NCBI GenBank assembly: GCA_024402535.1
Contig: JAKSTN010000004.1
Span: forward strand, 1 to 64,000
Length of the DNA: 64,000 nucleotides
Direction of reading: 5' to 3'
From: Treponema sp.
GTDB lineage: Bacteria > Spirochaetota > Spirochaetia > Treponematales > Treponemataceae
Shown: piece after piece, positions 53,302 to 62,000 of the stretch
Layout of the letters: each line of letters opens with the position of its first letter
Numbering within the stretch: position 1 is the first letter of the stretch
Notes under the pieces: model-generated
Told to the model about the DNA's origin: nothing
The model's database searches: none
The model's input: the letters and a program-made list of their open reading frames with translations, nothing else
Program-made: the position numbers and the translations under genes

Positions 53302-54312
53302 ATGAAAGTACTCTCTGTTTGTTCTTATTACGGTACTGGTTCCAGTGCAGTTACTGATTTTTTCTGTGAATTTGATAATGTAAATTCTTTTTCATATATG
53401 GAATTCCGTTTTGCTCATGATCCTGACGGGCTTTCTGAACTGGAATATAACCTGGTCCAGAACTTTAACCGGCATAATTCCGGACATGCCCTTAAGCGCT
53501 ATAAAAAGTTTGTTGATTATTTTTCAAGTCATCTTCTTACAAAAAGATATGAAAGTGTTTTTAATGGAAAATGGAAAGAGATTTCATATAGATATATTGA
53601 AAGTCTGACAGATTTTTCTTTCCCTGGAATGTGGGATTTTGACTGTTATGATAACGGACCATGGTGGGAATTCTGGCATAAGCTTCCGAACCGTATTTTA
53701 AAAAAGCTTAAGGGCGGAACTGTAGACTGTGAAGCAGGTCTCTGGTCAAAAGAACTTACTTATGGAAGTCATCCAACTGAAGAAAAATTTCTTACAGAAA
53801 CTCGAAAATATACGGATGAACTTCTTCAATATATCAATAAAGATAATAAGCCTTTTTTAATGGTAGATCAAATTGTTCCAAGTTCCAATATTGAACATCA
53901 TATGCGGTACTTTAATGATCTTAAGGTTTTTGTCGTAGACCGTGATCCACGAGATTTATTTTTGATTTGCAAGTATGTTTATAATTCAAGAATTGCGCCT
54001 AAAGATCCAGACCTGTTCTGCCAGTGGTATGAATATGCACGCTCAACAAGAAAAGAAGAAAACTGGGATCCTGAAAAAATCTGTTTCATTCAGTTTGAAG
54101 ATTTGATTTATAAATATGATGAAGCCGCTGAAAAACTTATGAACTTTGCCGGTGTAAAAAAAGAAAATCATATCAAGCCAAAGACAGTTTTTATTCCTGA
54201 AGTTTCAATAAAAAATACAAGACTTTGGGTTCAGCATCCTGAGTATAAAGAAGAAGCAGATTACATTGCGAAAAAATTACCGGAATATCTTTATCATCTG
54301 GAAAGTGAATAA
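53302..54312 (+). CDS. Sulfotransferase-like protein in the glycan cluster
   Basis: The 336-residue protein begins with a loop like the PAPS 5'-phosphosulfate-binding site (VCSYYGTGSSAVTDFFCEF, residues about 6-24) and has a 3'-phosphate-type strand with VFVVDRDPRDLFLICKYV (about 211-228) and FEDLIYKYDEAAEKLMNFAGV. These are the layout marks of the P-loop sulfotransferase family. The expected donor PAPS and a sugar hydroxyl acceptor are inferred. The canonical Lys of the PSB loop is not obvious, so activity is uncertain. A TATAAT abuts the ATG. It lies between glycosyltransferase genes with 1-2 bp gaps. Confidence 0.65.
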   Translation: MKVLSVCSYYGTGSSAVTDFFCEFDNVNSFSYMEFRFAHDPDGLSELEYNLVQNFNRHNSGHALKRYKKFVDYFSSHLLTKRYESVFNGKWKEISYRYIESLTDFSFPGMWDFDCYDNGPWWEFWHKLPNRILKKLKGGTVDCEAGLWSKELTYGSHPTEEKFLTETRKYTDELLQYINKDNKPFLMVDQIVPSSNIEHHMRYFNDLKVFVVDRDPRDLFLICKYVYNSRIAPKDPDLFCQWYEYARSTRKEENWDPEKICFIQFEDLIYKYDEAAEKLMNFAGVKKENHIKPKTVFIPEVSIKNTRLWVQHPEYKEEADYIAKKLPEYLYHLESE

Positions 54313-54314
54313 AA

Positions 54315-55418
54315 ATGGAAAAGAAAAAAATACTTTTTATAAATAATAATTTTATGTATTCGGACGGAACTGCCCGTGCATTAATAAACCTTGTAAACAA
54401 TCTGGATCCTGAAAAGTTTGATATTTCAGTAATGTCTCTTTATATCTGTGATATGGATCTTGCAAAAGAACTTAGAAAGGATATAAAGCTTTTAAAGTGT
54501 TTTGGATTTTATTTTCGCGGGTTTAAGCGTATCGTTAAGCTCCTTCCTGCAAAGTTCTGGTATAAAAGATTTGTAAAAGATACATTTGATATTGAAGTTG
54601 CATTTCAGTGTGACCTTCCAACTTTTATGATAGATGCATCATTGAATAGAAAGGCAAAACATATTTTCTGGATGCATGGTTGGGATAATTATCCTGCTAT
54701 TTATAAAAAAGCAGATAAGGTTGTATGTGTTTCAAAAACCAATGAAGAACGATGCAGACTGGAATGTAACGGAAACGTAAATGTAACACATTTATATAAT
54801 ATTGTGGATAACAGGATTATTGAAAAAGCATCTGAAAATTCTGCAGCTTTTGGTTTTGATTTTACAGGACGAAAGAAACCGCTTTTTGTTTCAGTTGGAA
54901 GATTAAGTCCAGAAAAAGGATATGTCCGTCTTGTTCATATTATGAAAGATCTTAAAGATGAAGGTTTTGGTTTTACTCTGGTGATTGTGGGGGGCGGAGC
55001 AGAAGAATCTGCAATCAGAAGTGCTGTTAAAGAATGCAGCCTTGAAGATGAAGTTTATATGACTGGTGCTGTAAATGTTCCGCATAATATTACAGTACAG
55101 GCTGATGCATTTATCTGTTCAAGTTTTTCGGAAGGTTATTCAACAGCCTGTACAGAAGCGGCTGTTCTTGGTATTCCTGTTATTACAACAGATGTTCCGG
55201 GAGGAAAAGAAATTATAGATTCCTGTGAGTGCGGGTTACTTACCGGTAAAGATGATGAAAGCCTTAAAGGCGGAATCAGGAAAGTTCTTCAAAACCCAGA
55301 CTTGCTTGAAGAATGGAAAGAAAAAATGAAAACTACAAAAGAACATTTCAGTATGACTGCGAGGGTTAGTGAAATGAATGAGTTCTTTAATGAAATATAC
55401 AGAAATTGTGAGGCATAG
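54315..55418 (+). CDS. GT4 family glycosyltransferase
   Basis: The 367-residue GT-B enzyme opens KKILFINNNFMYSDGTARAL and has the C-terminal donor domain: FVSVGRLSPEKGYVRLVHIM, IVGGGAEESAIRSAV and ICSSFSEGYSTACTEAAVLG. The E-x7-E pair is retained. A human-readable acceptor cannot be deduced. It begins 2 bp after the sulfotransferase-like gene and ends 3 bp before the YidC-sulfatase fusion. Confidence 0.88.
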   Translation: MEKKKILFINNNFMYSDGTARALINLVNNLDPEKFDISVMSLYICDMDLAKELRKDIKLLKCFGFYFRGFKRIVKLLPAKFWYKRFVKDTFDIEVAFQCDLPTFMIDASLNRKAKHIFWMHGWDNYPAIYKKADKVVCVSKTNEERCRLECNGNVNVTHLYNIVDNRIIEKASENSAAFGFDFTGRKKPLFVSVGRLSPEKGYVRLVHIMKDLKDEGFGFTLVIVGGGAEESAIRSAVKECSLEDEVYMTGAVNVPHNITVQADAFICSSFSEGYSTACTEAAVLGIPVITTDVPGGKEIIDSCECGLLTGKDDESLKGGIRKVLQNPDLLEEWKEKMKTTKEHFSMTARVSEMNEFFNEIYRNCEA

Positions 55419-55421
55419 TTT

Positions 55422-58142
55422 ATGGCAGCTTTTTTATACAATGTTATTTTATTTCCTTTAGTTCAGATAATTGAATTTGTTTATCTTCTTGTTTATGGAA
55501 TCTTTCACGATTTCTCACAGCCGGAAGGTTTTGCGATTATAGGTGTCAGTGTTGCTATTACACTTTTGTGTCTGCCTTTGTATGTAGTTGCAGAAAAATG
55601 GCAGCAGGTAGAACGGGATACTCAGAAAAAGCTTGAGCCTGGAATCAGCCGTATTAAGGCAGTTTTTAAAGGTGACGAGCAGTATATGATTCTTCGTACT
55701 TTTTACCGTCAGAACGGATATCATCCGATGATGGCTCTGCGTTCAAGTTTTGGACTTCTGATTCAGATTCCTTTCTTTATGGCGGCCTATAAATTCTTGA
55801 GTAACCTGGAAACTCTCCGAGGAGTCAGTTTCCTTTTTATAAAAGACCTGGGTGTTCAGGATGCAACTTTTTACATTGGAAACTTTCCTGTAAATGTTCT
55901 TCCAATTGCCATGACTCTTATCAACTGTATAAGCGGTGCAATATATACAAAAGGTTTTAAGGCAAAAGATAAAATTCAAGTTTACGGAATGGCTGCAATT
56001 TTTCTTGTAATACTTTATTCGTCTCCTTCAGGACTTGTTCTGTACTGGACTATGAATAATGTGTTCAGTATGGTGAAGAATATTTTTTACAAAATGAAAA
56101 AGCCTCTTCTGGTTCTTTTTATATGTGCCTGTGTCTGTGTTCTTGGAATAGATTCATATCTTCTTTTTATTCATTCAGGATTCTTCTTCAAACGTCTTGC
56201 GGTTGTGGGCGTCTTCAGTGTTGTATTCTTTATTCCACTGTTGTTGAAACTTGTAAAATATCTTCTTGATAAACCTTTTAGAAATCTGGTTGAAAATAAA
56301 AAAGAAACATTCTGGCTTTTTATTACATCTGCTTTAGTTCTTCTTTTTGTATTTGGACTTCATATCATTACGAGTGTAGTTGCTGCAAGTCCAATGGAAT
56401 TCAGTTTTATTGATAATGTTGAAAGTCCGTTTACTTATATCAAATTGAACTTCCAGAAAATTTTAGGTTTTTGTGTCGTTTGGCCAATTTGTATTTATTT
56501 CCTTTTTGGTAAAAAAGTAAAAACATGTATTGCCGTACTTTTCAGTTTTATGGCTTTGGGTGTTTTAATAAATGTTTTTGCATTTGCCGGCGATTACGGA
56601 AATTTAAGTCAGACTCTTATTTTTGATAATCCAGGAACTTTAAGAACTTCAATGAAGCTTAATGTTTTGAATCTTTTTGTTGTTCTTGCTGTTGTAATAA
56701 TCTGCAGTGTTTTTTTGGGAATAAAAAAAGCAAAATGGATTTCCGTTTTATTCTCTTTTGTATCTGTTGGTGTTCTTATGACATCTTTTGTAAGCTTTGG
56801 AAAAATAAAAAGTGGTTACAATGATTATGCCGAAATACGGGCATTAAGCGGTGAAAAAAAATCTTTGAATCCTGTGTTCCATTTAAGCAAAACAGAACCT
56901 AACGTATTCATTATTAGTCTTGACCGCGGAATGGGAGCTATGGTTCCATATGTGTTCGAAGAACGCCCTGAACTTTACAAGAAATTCAGCGGGTTTACTT
57001 TTTATCCGAATACAGTTACTTTCGGAGTAAATACAATTGGTGGTGCACCTGGCATGTATGGGGGGTATGAATATGTTCCTCAGGAAATGCAGAGAAGAAA
57101 TTCAGAGGCTCTTATTGATAAACATAATGAATCATTAAAAGTAATGCCTGTTCTTTTTAATAATAATGGTTTTAAGGTTACTGTAAGTGATGTTTCATTT
57201 GCGAACTATATGTGGATTCCTGATATGCGTATTTTTAATGATTATCCTGAAATCAATGCATTAAACTGTTCCCGTGTTTATTCAAGTTACTGGCTCAGTG
57301 AACACCCTGGTATTGCAGAGGAAAATGCAACAAGTAAGCTGATAAAAATAAATTCCTTCTGGTATTCTTTCCTTCGTATATCTCCTATGATTCTTCGCGA
57401 AGTAATTTATAATCAGGAAAAATACTGGAATACAGAAAGATCTGAAAATACTCTTAATAATTTTATAGAGCAGTATTCAGTTCTGGATTATCTTCCTGAA
57501 CTTACAGATTTCACGTCTGACACCAAAACCTATACTTTCTGGCAGAATGAAACTACTCATGAACCATATTTTCTTCAGGCACCGGATTATATTCCAGTTC
57601 ATGAGGTATCTGATAGAGGAAAGGGAAAATATTCAAATGATGAAACATACCATGTAAATATCAGTTCTCTTTTACGTGTTTCTGAGTTTTTTGATTATTT
57701 AAAAGAGAACGGTGTTTATGACAATACAAGAATTATTATAGTTTCTGATCACGGTTCAGACAGGCCTACTGAAAAATTCTGGGATCTTCCGGAAAGATAT
57801 ATGAGCCGTCCTGAATATATTATGCCGTATTTATTTGTAAAAGATTTTGGTGCAGAAGGCGATATGACTTTTGACTACAAGTTTATGACTAATGCCGACG
57901 TTCCGTCTCTTTCTGTTGAAGGTTTGATTGAAGATCCTAAAAATCCTTTTACAGGAAAAAGTCTTCTTGATACAAAAAAAGAAAACGGAATATACGGAGC
58001 CCAGCTTATGCACTGGACACCAGATGGCCAGAATGGAAATACATTTAATGTAGAGAACTGGTATAAAACTACAACAAATATTTTTGAAGAAGATTCAGTC
58101 ACTTTTGTAACAGAAAAACAGGCAATGGAGGCACTTAAATAA
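55422..58142 (+). CDS. YidC/Oxa1-like domain fused to a sulfatase-fold (LtaS-like) transferase/hydrolase
   Basis: The 906-residue protein starts with a YidC/Oxa1-type domain (about 1-225): hydrophobic segments, the coiled cytoplasmic loop (QKKLEPGISRIKAVFKGDEQ), LLIQIPFFMAAYKFL (112-126) and the hallmark SPSGLVLYWTMNN (201-213). At the position of the groove Arg of E. coli YidC (five residues before the PL at 52-53) there is Thr47. Then come five or six further membrane segments (about 228-455). An alkaline-phosphatase-superfamily domain (about 492-890) follows, with NVFIISLDRG (Asp501), a candidate nucleophile Thr538, His713 and VSDHGSD (Asp776, His777). The last part resembles lipoteichoic acid synthases and phosphoglycerol transferases. 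The next gene overlaps by one base and encodes a CDP-glycerol glycerophosphotransferase. Confidence 0.8.
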   Translation: MAAFLYNVILFPLVQIIEFVYLLVYGIFHDFSQPEGFAIIGVSVAITLLCLPLYVVAEKWQQVERDTQKKLEPGISRIKAVFKGDEQYMILRTFYRQNGYHPMMALRSSFGLLIQIPFFMAAYKFLSNLETLRGVSFLFIKDLGVQDATFYIGNFPVNVLPIAMTLINCISGAIYTKGFKAKDKIQVYGMAAIFLVILYSSPSGLVLYWTMNNVFSMVKNIFYKMKKPLLVLFICACVCVLGIDSYLLFIHSGFFFKRLAVVGVFSVVFFIPLLLKLVKYLLDKPFRNLVENKKETFWLFITSALVLLFVFGLHIITSVVAASPMEFSFIDNVESPFTYIKLNFQKILGFCVVWPICIYFLFGKKVKTCIAVLFSFMALGVLINVFAFAGDYGNLSQTLIFDNPGTLRTSMKLNVLNLFVVLAVVIICSVFLGIKKAKWISVLFSFVSVGVLMTSFVSFGKIKSGYNDYAEIRALSGEKKSLNPVFHLSKTEPNVFIISLDRGMGAMVPYVFEERPELYKKFSGFTFYPNTVTFGVNTIGGAPGMYGGYEYVPQEMQRRNSEALIDKHNESLKVMPVLFNNNGFKVTVSDVSFANYMWIPDMRIFNDYPEINALNCSRVYSSYWLSEHPGIAEENATSKLIKINSFWYSFLRISPMILREVIYNQEKYWNTERSENTLNNFIEQYSVLDYLPELTDFTSDTKTYTFWQNETTHEPYFLQAPDYIPVHEVSDRGKGKYSNDETYHVNISSLLRVSEFFDYLKENGVYDNTRIIIVSDHGSDRPTEKFWDLPERYMSRPEYIMPYLFVKDFGAEGDMTFDYKFMTNADVPSLSVEGLIEDPKNPFTGKSLLDTKKENGIYGAQLMHWTPDGQNGNTFNVENWYKTTTNIFEEDSVTFVTEKQAMEALK

Positions 58143-59380
58143 TGACTGCAAATTTTTTATATATTGATCCTGGAACAGGCAGCATGCTTTTTTCTATTTT
58201 TGTTGGTGCTGCTGCAACATTATTTTTTCTTGGAAAAGCTGCGTGGCTTAAACTTAAAATCTTTTTTTCTGGTAAAAAAGACGGAACCGTTGTAGATTCT
58301 TCTTACCGTAAATATGTAATTTACTGTGAAGATAAGCGCTACTGGAATACTTTTAAGCCAGTCCTTGATGAAGCAGAACGGCGACAGATAGAAGTTACAT
58401 ACTTCGTTGCTACAGACAAAGATCCTGTTTTCCAAGAAGACTACAAATATGTAAAAGCTGAAGTAATAGGAGAAGGGAACTCTGCTTTTGCTAAACTCAA
58501 TATGCTGAGTGCTGGTGTTGTTCTTATGACTACTCCAGGACTTCAGGTTTATCAGTTGAAACGAAGCCGCAACGTAAAGCACTATGCACATATTCTTCAT
58601 GCCGCTGCAGATGCAACAATGTACCGTCTTTTTGGTATTGATTATTTTGATTCAGTTCTTGTTACAGGGGACTGCCTGAAAGAAGATATCAGGACTCTTG
58701 AAAAAAAACGGGGACTTCCAGAAAAAGAACTTGTAACAGTTGGATGTCCTTATCTTGATGTTTTTTCAGAAAAAATTATGGGAATCCCAGAAGAAGAAAA
58801 CCATAAGTTTACAATTCTTGTAAGTCCTTCTTGGGGGCCTTCGGCACTACTTTCACGGTACGGTGAAAAGCTTCTTGACCCGCTTATTGAGTCGGGCATG
58901 AAAGTGATTATTCGACCACATCCGCAGTCAAAGATTTCGGAAAAAGAAATGCTTGAAAGTCTTGAAAAGCGGTATGAAGGAAAAGAAAATCTTGAATGGG
59001 ATTACAACAGCGACAATATTTATTCAATGAAAAAAGCTGATATTATGATTTCAGACTTTTCGGGAATTATTTTTGACTATACATTCCTATTTGATAAGCC
59101 TGTCATGTATGTAAATGCAGAAATGGACCTTCGTCCTTACGATGCCTATGATCTTACAGAAAAAGATAACGGAAAAAAGATTTGGGAATTTGAAGCCTTA
59201 AGAAGTTTTGGAATTGAACTTAAAGAAGATCAGTTTGAAAATATTGCAGAAGTAATTCAAAATGCATCTGACAGTAAAGAACTTTCTGATGCTCGTCATA
59301 AAGCTCGTGAAGAAGTATGGATGCATCGGGGAGAAGCGGGGAAAGCCGTTATGGATTTCCTTGTTGAAAAAGGTGAATAA
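58142..59380 (+). CDS. CDP-glycerol glycerophosphotransferase family protein (TagB/TagF-like)
   Basis: The 412-residue protein has an N-terminal membrane helix (about 12-40) after the short YIDPGTGSMLF motif, then a GT-B-like domain with TILVSPSWGPSALL, VIIRPHPQSKI and the signature ADIMISDFSGIIFDYTFLFD. This is the family that primes or polymerises glycerol phosphate (or ribitol phosphate) in teichoic acids and also adds it to other surface glycans. In a spirochaete it would put glycerophosphate, or a similar alditol phosphate, on a glycan or glycolipid. The pairing with the LtaS-like fusion gene suggests one pathway. It is the last gene of the cluster. Confidence 0.85.
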   Translation: MTANFLYIDPGTGSMLFSIFVGAAATLFFLGKAAWLKLKIFFSGKKDGTVVDSSYRKYVIYCEDKRYWNTFKPVLDEAERRQIEVTYFVATDKDPVFQEDYKYVKAEVIGEGNSAFAKLNMLSAGVVLMTTPGLQVYQLKRSRNVKHYAHILHAAADATMYRLFGIDYFDSVLVTGDCLKEDIRTLEKKRGLPEKELVTVGCPYLDVFSEKIMGIPEEENHKFTILVSPSWGPSALLSRYGEKLLDPLIESGMKVIIRPHPQSKISEKEMLESLEKRYEGKENLEWDYNSDNIYSMKKADIMISDFSGIIFDYTFLFDKPVMYVNAEMDLRPYDAYDLTEKDNGKKIWEFEALRSFGIELKEDQFENIAEVIQNASDSKELSDARHKAREEVWMHRGEAGKAVMDFLVEKGE

Positions 59381-59390
59381 GAAAACTGTC

Positions 59391-59457
59391 ACCCAGGTCT
59401 TGAATATGTCCCCCAAGTCTTGAATATGTCTGTCCCCCTGAACTTGGTTCAGGGGAC
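59391..59457. repeat. 20-bp direct repeat followed by a REP-like hairpin
   Basis: A 20-bp unit ending in GTCTTGAATATGTC is repeated in tandem (about 59391-59430, two mismatches). Then GTCCCCCTGAAC/GTTCAGGGGAC (59432-59457; one bulged C) forms a hairpin, which might serve to end transcription of the cluster although it lacks a T-run. Confidence 0.55.
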
Positions 59458-59472
59458 ATATTATAAACTGTT

Positions 59473-60041
59473 CTATTTTCCAGAAATCATAGCTTTTAAT
59501 CTTGCGATTTCTGCATCCTTCTGTACTATTTCAGCATCTTTTTCATGAATAATCTTTTCATCTTCAGCTTTCTGGGCGGCCATTCCTTGTGCAATACCTT
59601 CGGCTCGGCCTTCGTTGTAGCCGTCATCGTGGAAAACTTTTTTTGCTTCTTCTTCATCGTATTCTGTTAAACTCATCGCTTTTATCCTTGCCCGATGGCG
59701 GTTAAAATAGCCGTTCAGTAAATTTCTTCTTACAGCTTCGTCCAGCGCTTTTTCAACAGCGGCATTAAGATCTGCGCCCGAAAGCCGGTTTTCTTTTACC
59801 ATATTAACATACTCTGCATAATCTTGTAAGGCTTGGCAGGACTTCATAAGCTTTTCATTATGACCTTTGTTGATATTCAGTATTGTGCAGGTCCATTCGT
59901 AATTGTTATTTCAAGATCTTCTTCGTTTGTGTAATTTGAATTGTTCACTGCATTGTAAAGCGATAAAAGCCAGTCTTTGTGCTCCTGGTCATTGAAAATC
60001 GCTCTGAATAATCGGTCCTTGTATTTATTAGAGTTCTTGTG
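59473..60041 (-). pseudogene. Broken Rpn-family (PD-(D/E)XK) nuclease/transposase gene
   Basis: Two pieces of one Rpn-family gene remain on the - strand. The N-terminal piece (60041 to about 59895) reads NKYKDRLFRAIFNDQEHKDW then LLSLYNAVNNSNYTNEEDLE, the classic front of the nuclease. The C-terminal piece (from about 59905 down to 59473) reads NYEWTCTILNINKGHNEKL and MKSCQALQDYAEYV and ends in an E/K/A/I coiled tail. The middle, about 100 residues with the catalytic motif, is deleted, and the junction changes frame. The 5' end lacks a start codon. Rpn genes promote recA-independent recombination and spread as mobile units; this one is dead. Confidence 0.8.
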
Positions 60042-60345
60042 AAAAAAGCTATAAATAAAAAAATTGGATAACAGTTATAGTTTTGAAAGTTGAAAAAAAC
60101 AGTGATTGTATGTTTGTGTTGGGGTAAAAAGCTATAAAAGATTTGAATTGCTGTAAATTATTGCTGAATATAGAGAAATATTAAAATTATTTAAGGTTCA
60201 ATCAAGCTATATGGGCTATAAATTATTGGAAAGATGAAAAATTATGGCCGGAGAACTTAGCAAAAAAAGTATGGGAGTCAATTTTTAAGGAAAAATAGCT
60301 ATAAATATGGAAGAGCTGAAAAGATTATAGTTTTTTGTGGGATAT
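60042..60345. other. AT-rich stretch without a convincing gene
   Basis: This about 300-bp stretch is very AT-rich. AGCTATAAA-like words recur at about 60047, 60130, 60209 and 60296. A short frame on + (60182-60298) gives a protein-like C-terminus (AIWAINYWKDEKLWPENLAK, then KVWESIFKEK and a stop) with no start codon or partner, perhaps the end of a decayed gene. Confidence 0.4.
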
Positions 60346-60355
60346 TCCGCGGGGT

Positions 60356-60478
60356 CGGGAGGCCCCGCAGGGATGCTGAAACAAGTTCAGCATGACGGGA
60401 GGCCCCGCAGAGATGCTGAAACAAGTTCAGCATGACAGGACGCCGTCCCGCAGGGATGCTGAAACAAGTTCGGCATGA
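60356..60478. repeat. Three tandem REP-like units of 40-43 bp
   Basis: Units at 60356-60395, 60396-60435 and 60436-60478 each carry CGGGAGGCCCCGCAG-type sequence followed by GATGCTGAA-ACAAG-TTCAGCATGA, an 8-9-bp hairpin. Read on the - strand they translate as the well-known artefact peptide HAELVSAS. They lie just past the stop of the APC permease gene and match the palindrome at 42103. Confidence 0.8.
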
Positions 60479-60484
60479 CACAGT

Positions 60485-61966
60485 TTATTTTATTATCATT
60501 GGAATAATGTAAATTCCAAGGGCGATGATGGTAACGATGATAGTACCGTATTTCCAGATTTTGTATTCTTTGTCCAGCTTTTTCTTGTCTTCAGCGGTTG
60601 GTTCTTCAATAACACCAATTTCATCTTCAATACTCATGATTTCACCGGCGCGTTTTCGTGTGAACAGGAAGTAGAAGATGATACAGAGCCCTGTAATGAT
60701 GGCGGCTGTAATAAGAGCCATTCTGTCACAGAAAATCAGCATGAAACAGTAAAGAACGATTGTAACCCAGCATCCAAGTTTTCCAAGAGGTGCTTTGTAT
60801 GGACGGTTCATGTCAGGGCATTTTTTCTTAAGTCCCAGGTATGAAAGACATCCGATCATGTAGCACACTGCAAGAGAAATAAGGGAAACTGAAGCGATGT
60901 AGTCAATGGAACCTGTTGCAATAAGCAGAAAGTTGATGATGCCTACAACAATAATTGCAATGTGAGGTGTCTTATATTTTGGATGGATTTTTCCAAGGAA
61001 TGCTGGAAGCGCGCCGTCCTGTGCCATTGTGTAAATGTAGCGGGCAGGGGCTGCAATTCCTGGGTTGATTGTAGAAAGGTCTCCACCAAAAGCAATACCG
61101 ATACAAAGAAGGATGATTGGCATACCGATAAGGCCTGCAGCTTTTAATCCTTCAGCATATGGTGCATCAGCTGCGGCAAGGATTCCGTAGAATTCATTTG
61201 GAACAAGACCAACCAGGAACCACTGGAAAAGTGCGTTCAGTGCGAATACCAGGAAGATAGAAAGTTTCAGTGCACGTGGCAGGTTGTACTGAGGATACTT
61301 TGTTTCAGCACCCATAGAAACACAGGTTTCAAAACCGGTGTAGCACCACCAAACAAGCCCGAAGATATACATCATTTCCTTGAATGAAGGAAGCTTGTCC
61401 ATTTTGATTCCGCCAAAGTATTCAACGTGGATATTTGGAATCATGTAAAGGAACCATGCAATAGAACATCCCCAGAAGAAGAACATGAAAGCAAGCTGTG
61501 CTTTACCAGACTGTTCGATTCCTCTGAAGTTCAGGATAAGGAATACTGCAACAAGGATAAGAGCGATAATGCGGGAATCAAGCCAGGCGATGTAAAGACC
61601 AAGCTGTTCCATTAAAATCTTGAAGTAGTTTGCAAAGGCCAGAGTTTCTCCAGCACCGATTGCAACAACAGATACAATGTAATGCCAGCCTGAAAGGTTT
61701 GCCCAGAGTCTGTTCAGACCGCGTTTGGCAAAGTTATAAGTACCGCCGGCACAAGGAAGAGCGGCAGACATTTCACCGTAAATAAGGCATGGCCAGATTG
61801 AAATGAGAAGTGAAACAAATGTGAAGGCAATAATCCATGAACCTACAAGACCAATCTGAGAAGATCCGCAGGTAAAGAGTCCAACACCTACAACTGTTCC
61901 AATTGTCATACTGATTGATTCTTTCAATCCCAGTACACGGACTAATCCGTTTTTTTCGTTTTCCAT
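60485..61966 (-). CDS. APC superfamily amino acid/amine permease
   Basis: The 493-residue protein has about 12-14 transmembrane segments and the APC entry motif TIGTVVGVGLFTCGSSQIGL (about 20-39) and a conserved GLVWWCYTGFETCVSMGAET block. It ends with an acidic cytoplasmic stretch and one last membrane segment. The substrate cannot be read from sequence; because it follows the LicC-LicA gene by 34 bp on the same strand, uptake of choline, ethanolamine or a related amine is a reasonable guess. It has a ribosome-binding site (AGGAAT) before the ATG. Confidence 0.83.
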   Translation of the reverse strand: MENEKNGLVRVLGLKESISMTIGTVVGVGLFTCGSSQIGLVGSWIIAFTFVSLLISIWPCLIYGEMSAALPCAGGTYNFAKRGLNRLWANLSGWHYIVSVVAIGAGETLAFANYFKILMEQLGLYIAWLDSRIIALILVAVFLILNFRGIEQSGKAQLAFMFFFWGCSIAWFLYMIPNIHVEYFGGIKMDKLPSFKEMMYIFGLVWWCYTGFETCVSMGAETKYPQYNLPRALKLSIFLVFALNALFQWFLVGLVPNEFYGILAAADAPYAEGLKAAGLIGMPIILLCIGIAFGGDLSTINPGIAAPARYIYTMAQDGALPAFLGKIHPKYKTPHIAIIVVGIINFLLIATGSIDYIASVSLISLAVCYMIGCLSYLGLKKKCPDMNRPYKAPLGKLGCWVTIVLYCFMLIFCDRMALITAAIITGLCIIFYFLFTRKRAGEIMSIEDEIGVIEEPTAEDKKKLDKEYKIWKYGTIIVTIIALGIYIIPMIIK

Positions 61967-62000
61967 AAAAACATTCCTATATATTTTTTTTAATTTTTAT

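Noticed and set aside
60299-60481. A 60-codon - strand frame over the tandem repeats
   Set aside because: It contains the HAELVSAS-type artefact peptide that arises from translation of REP-like repeats.
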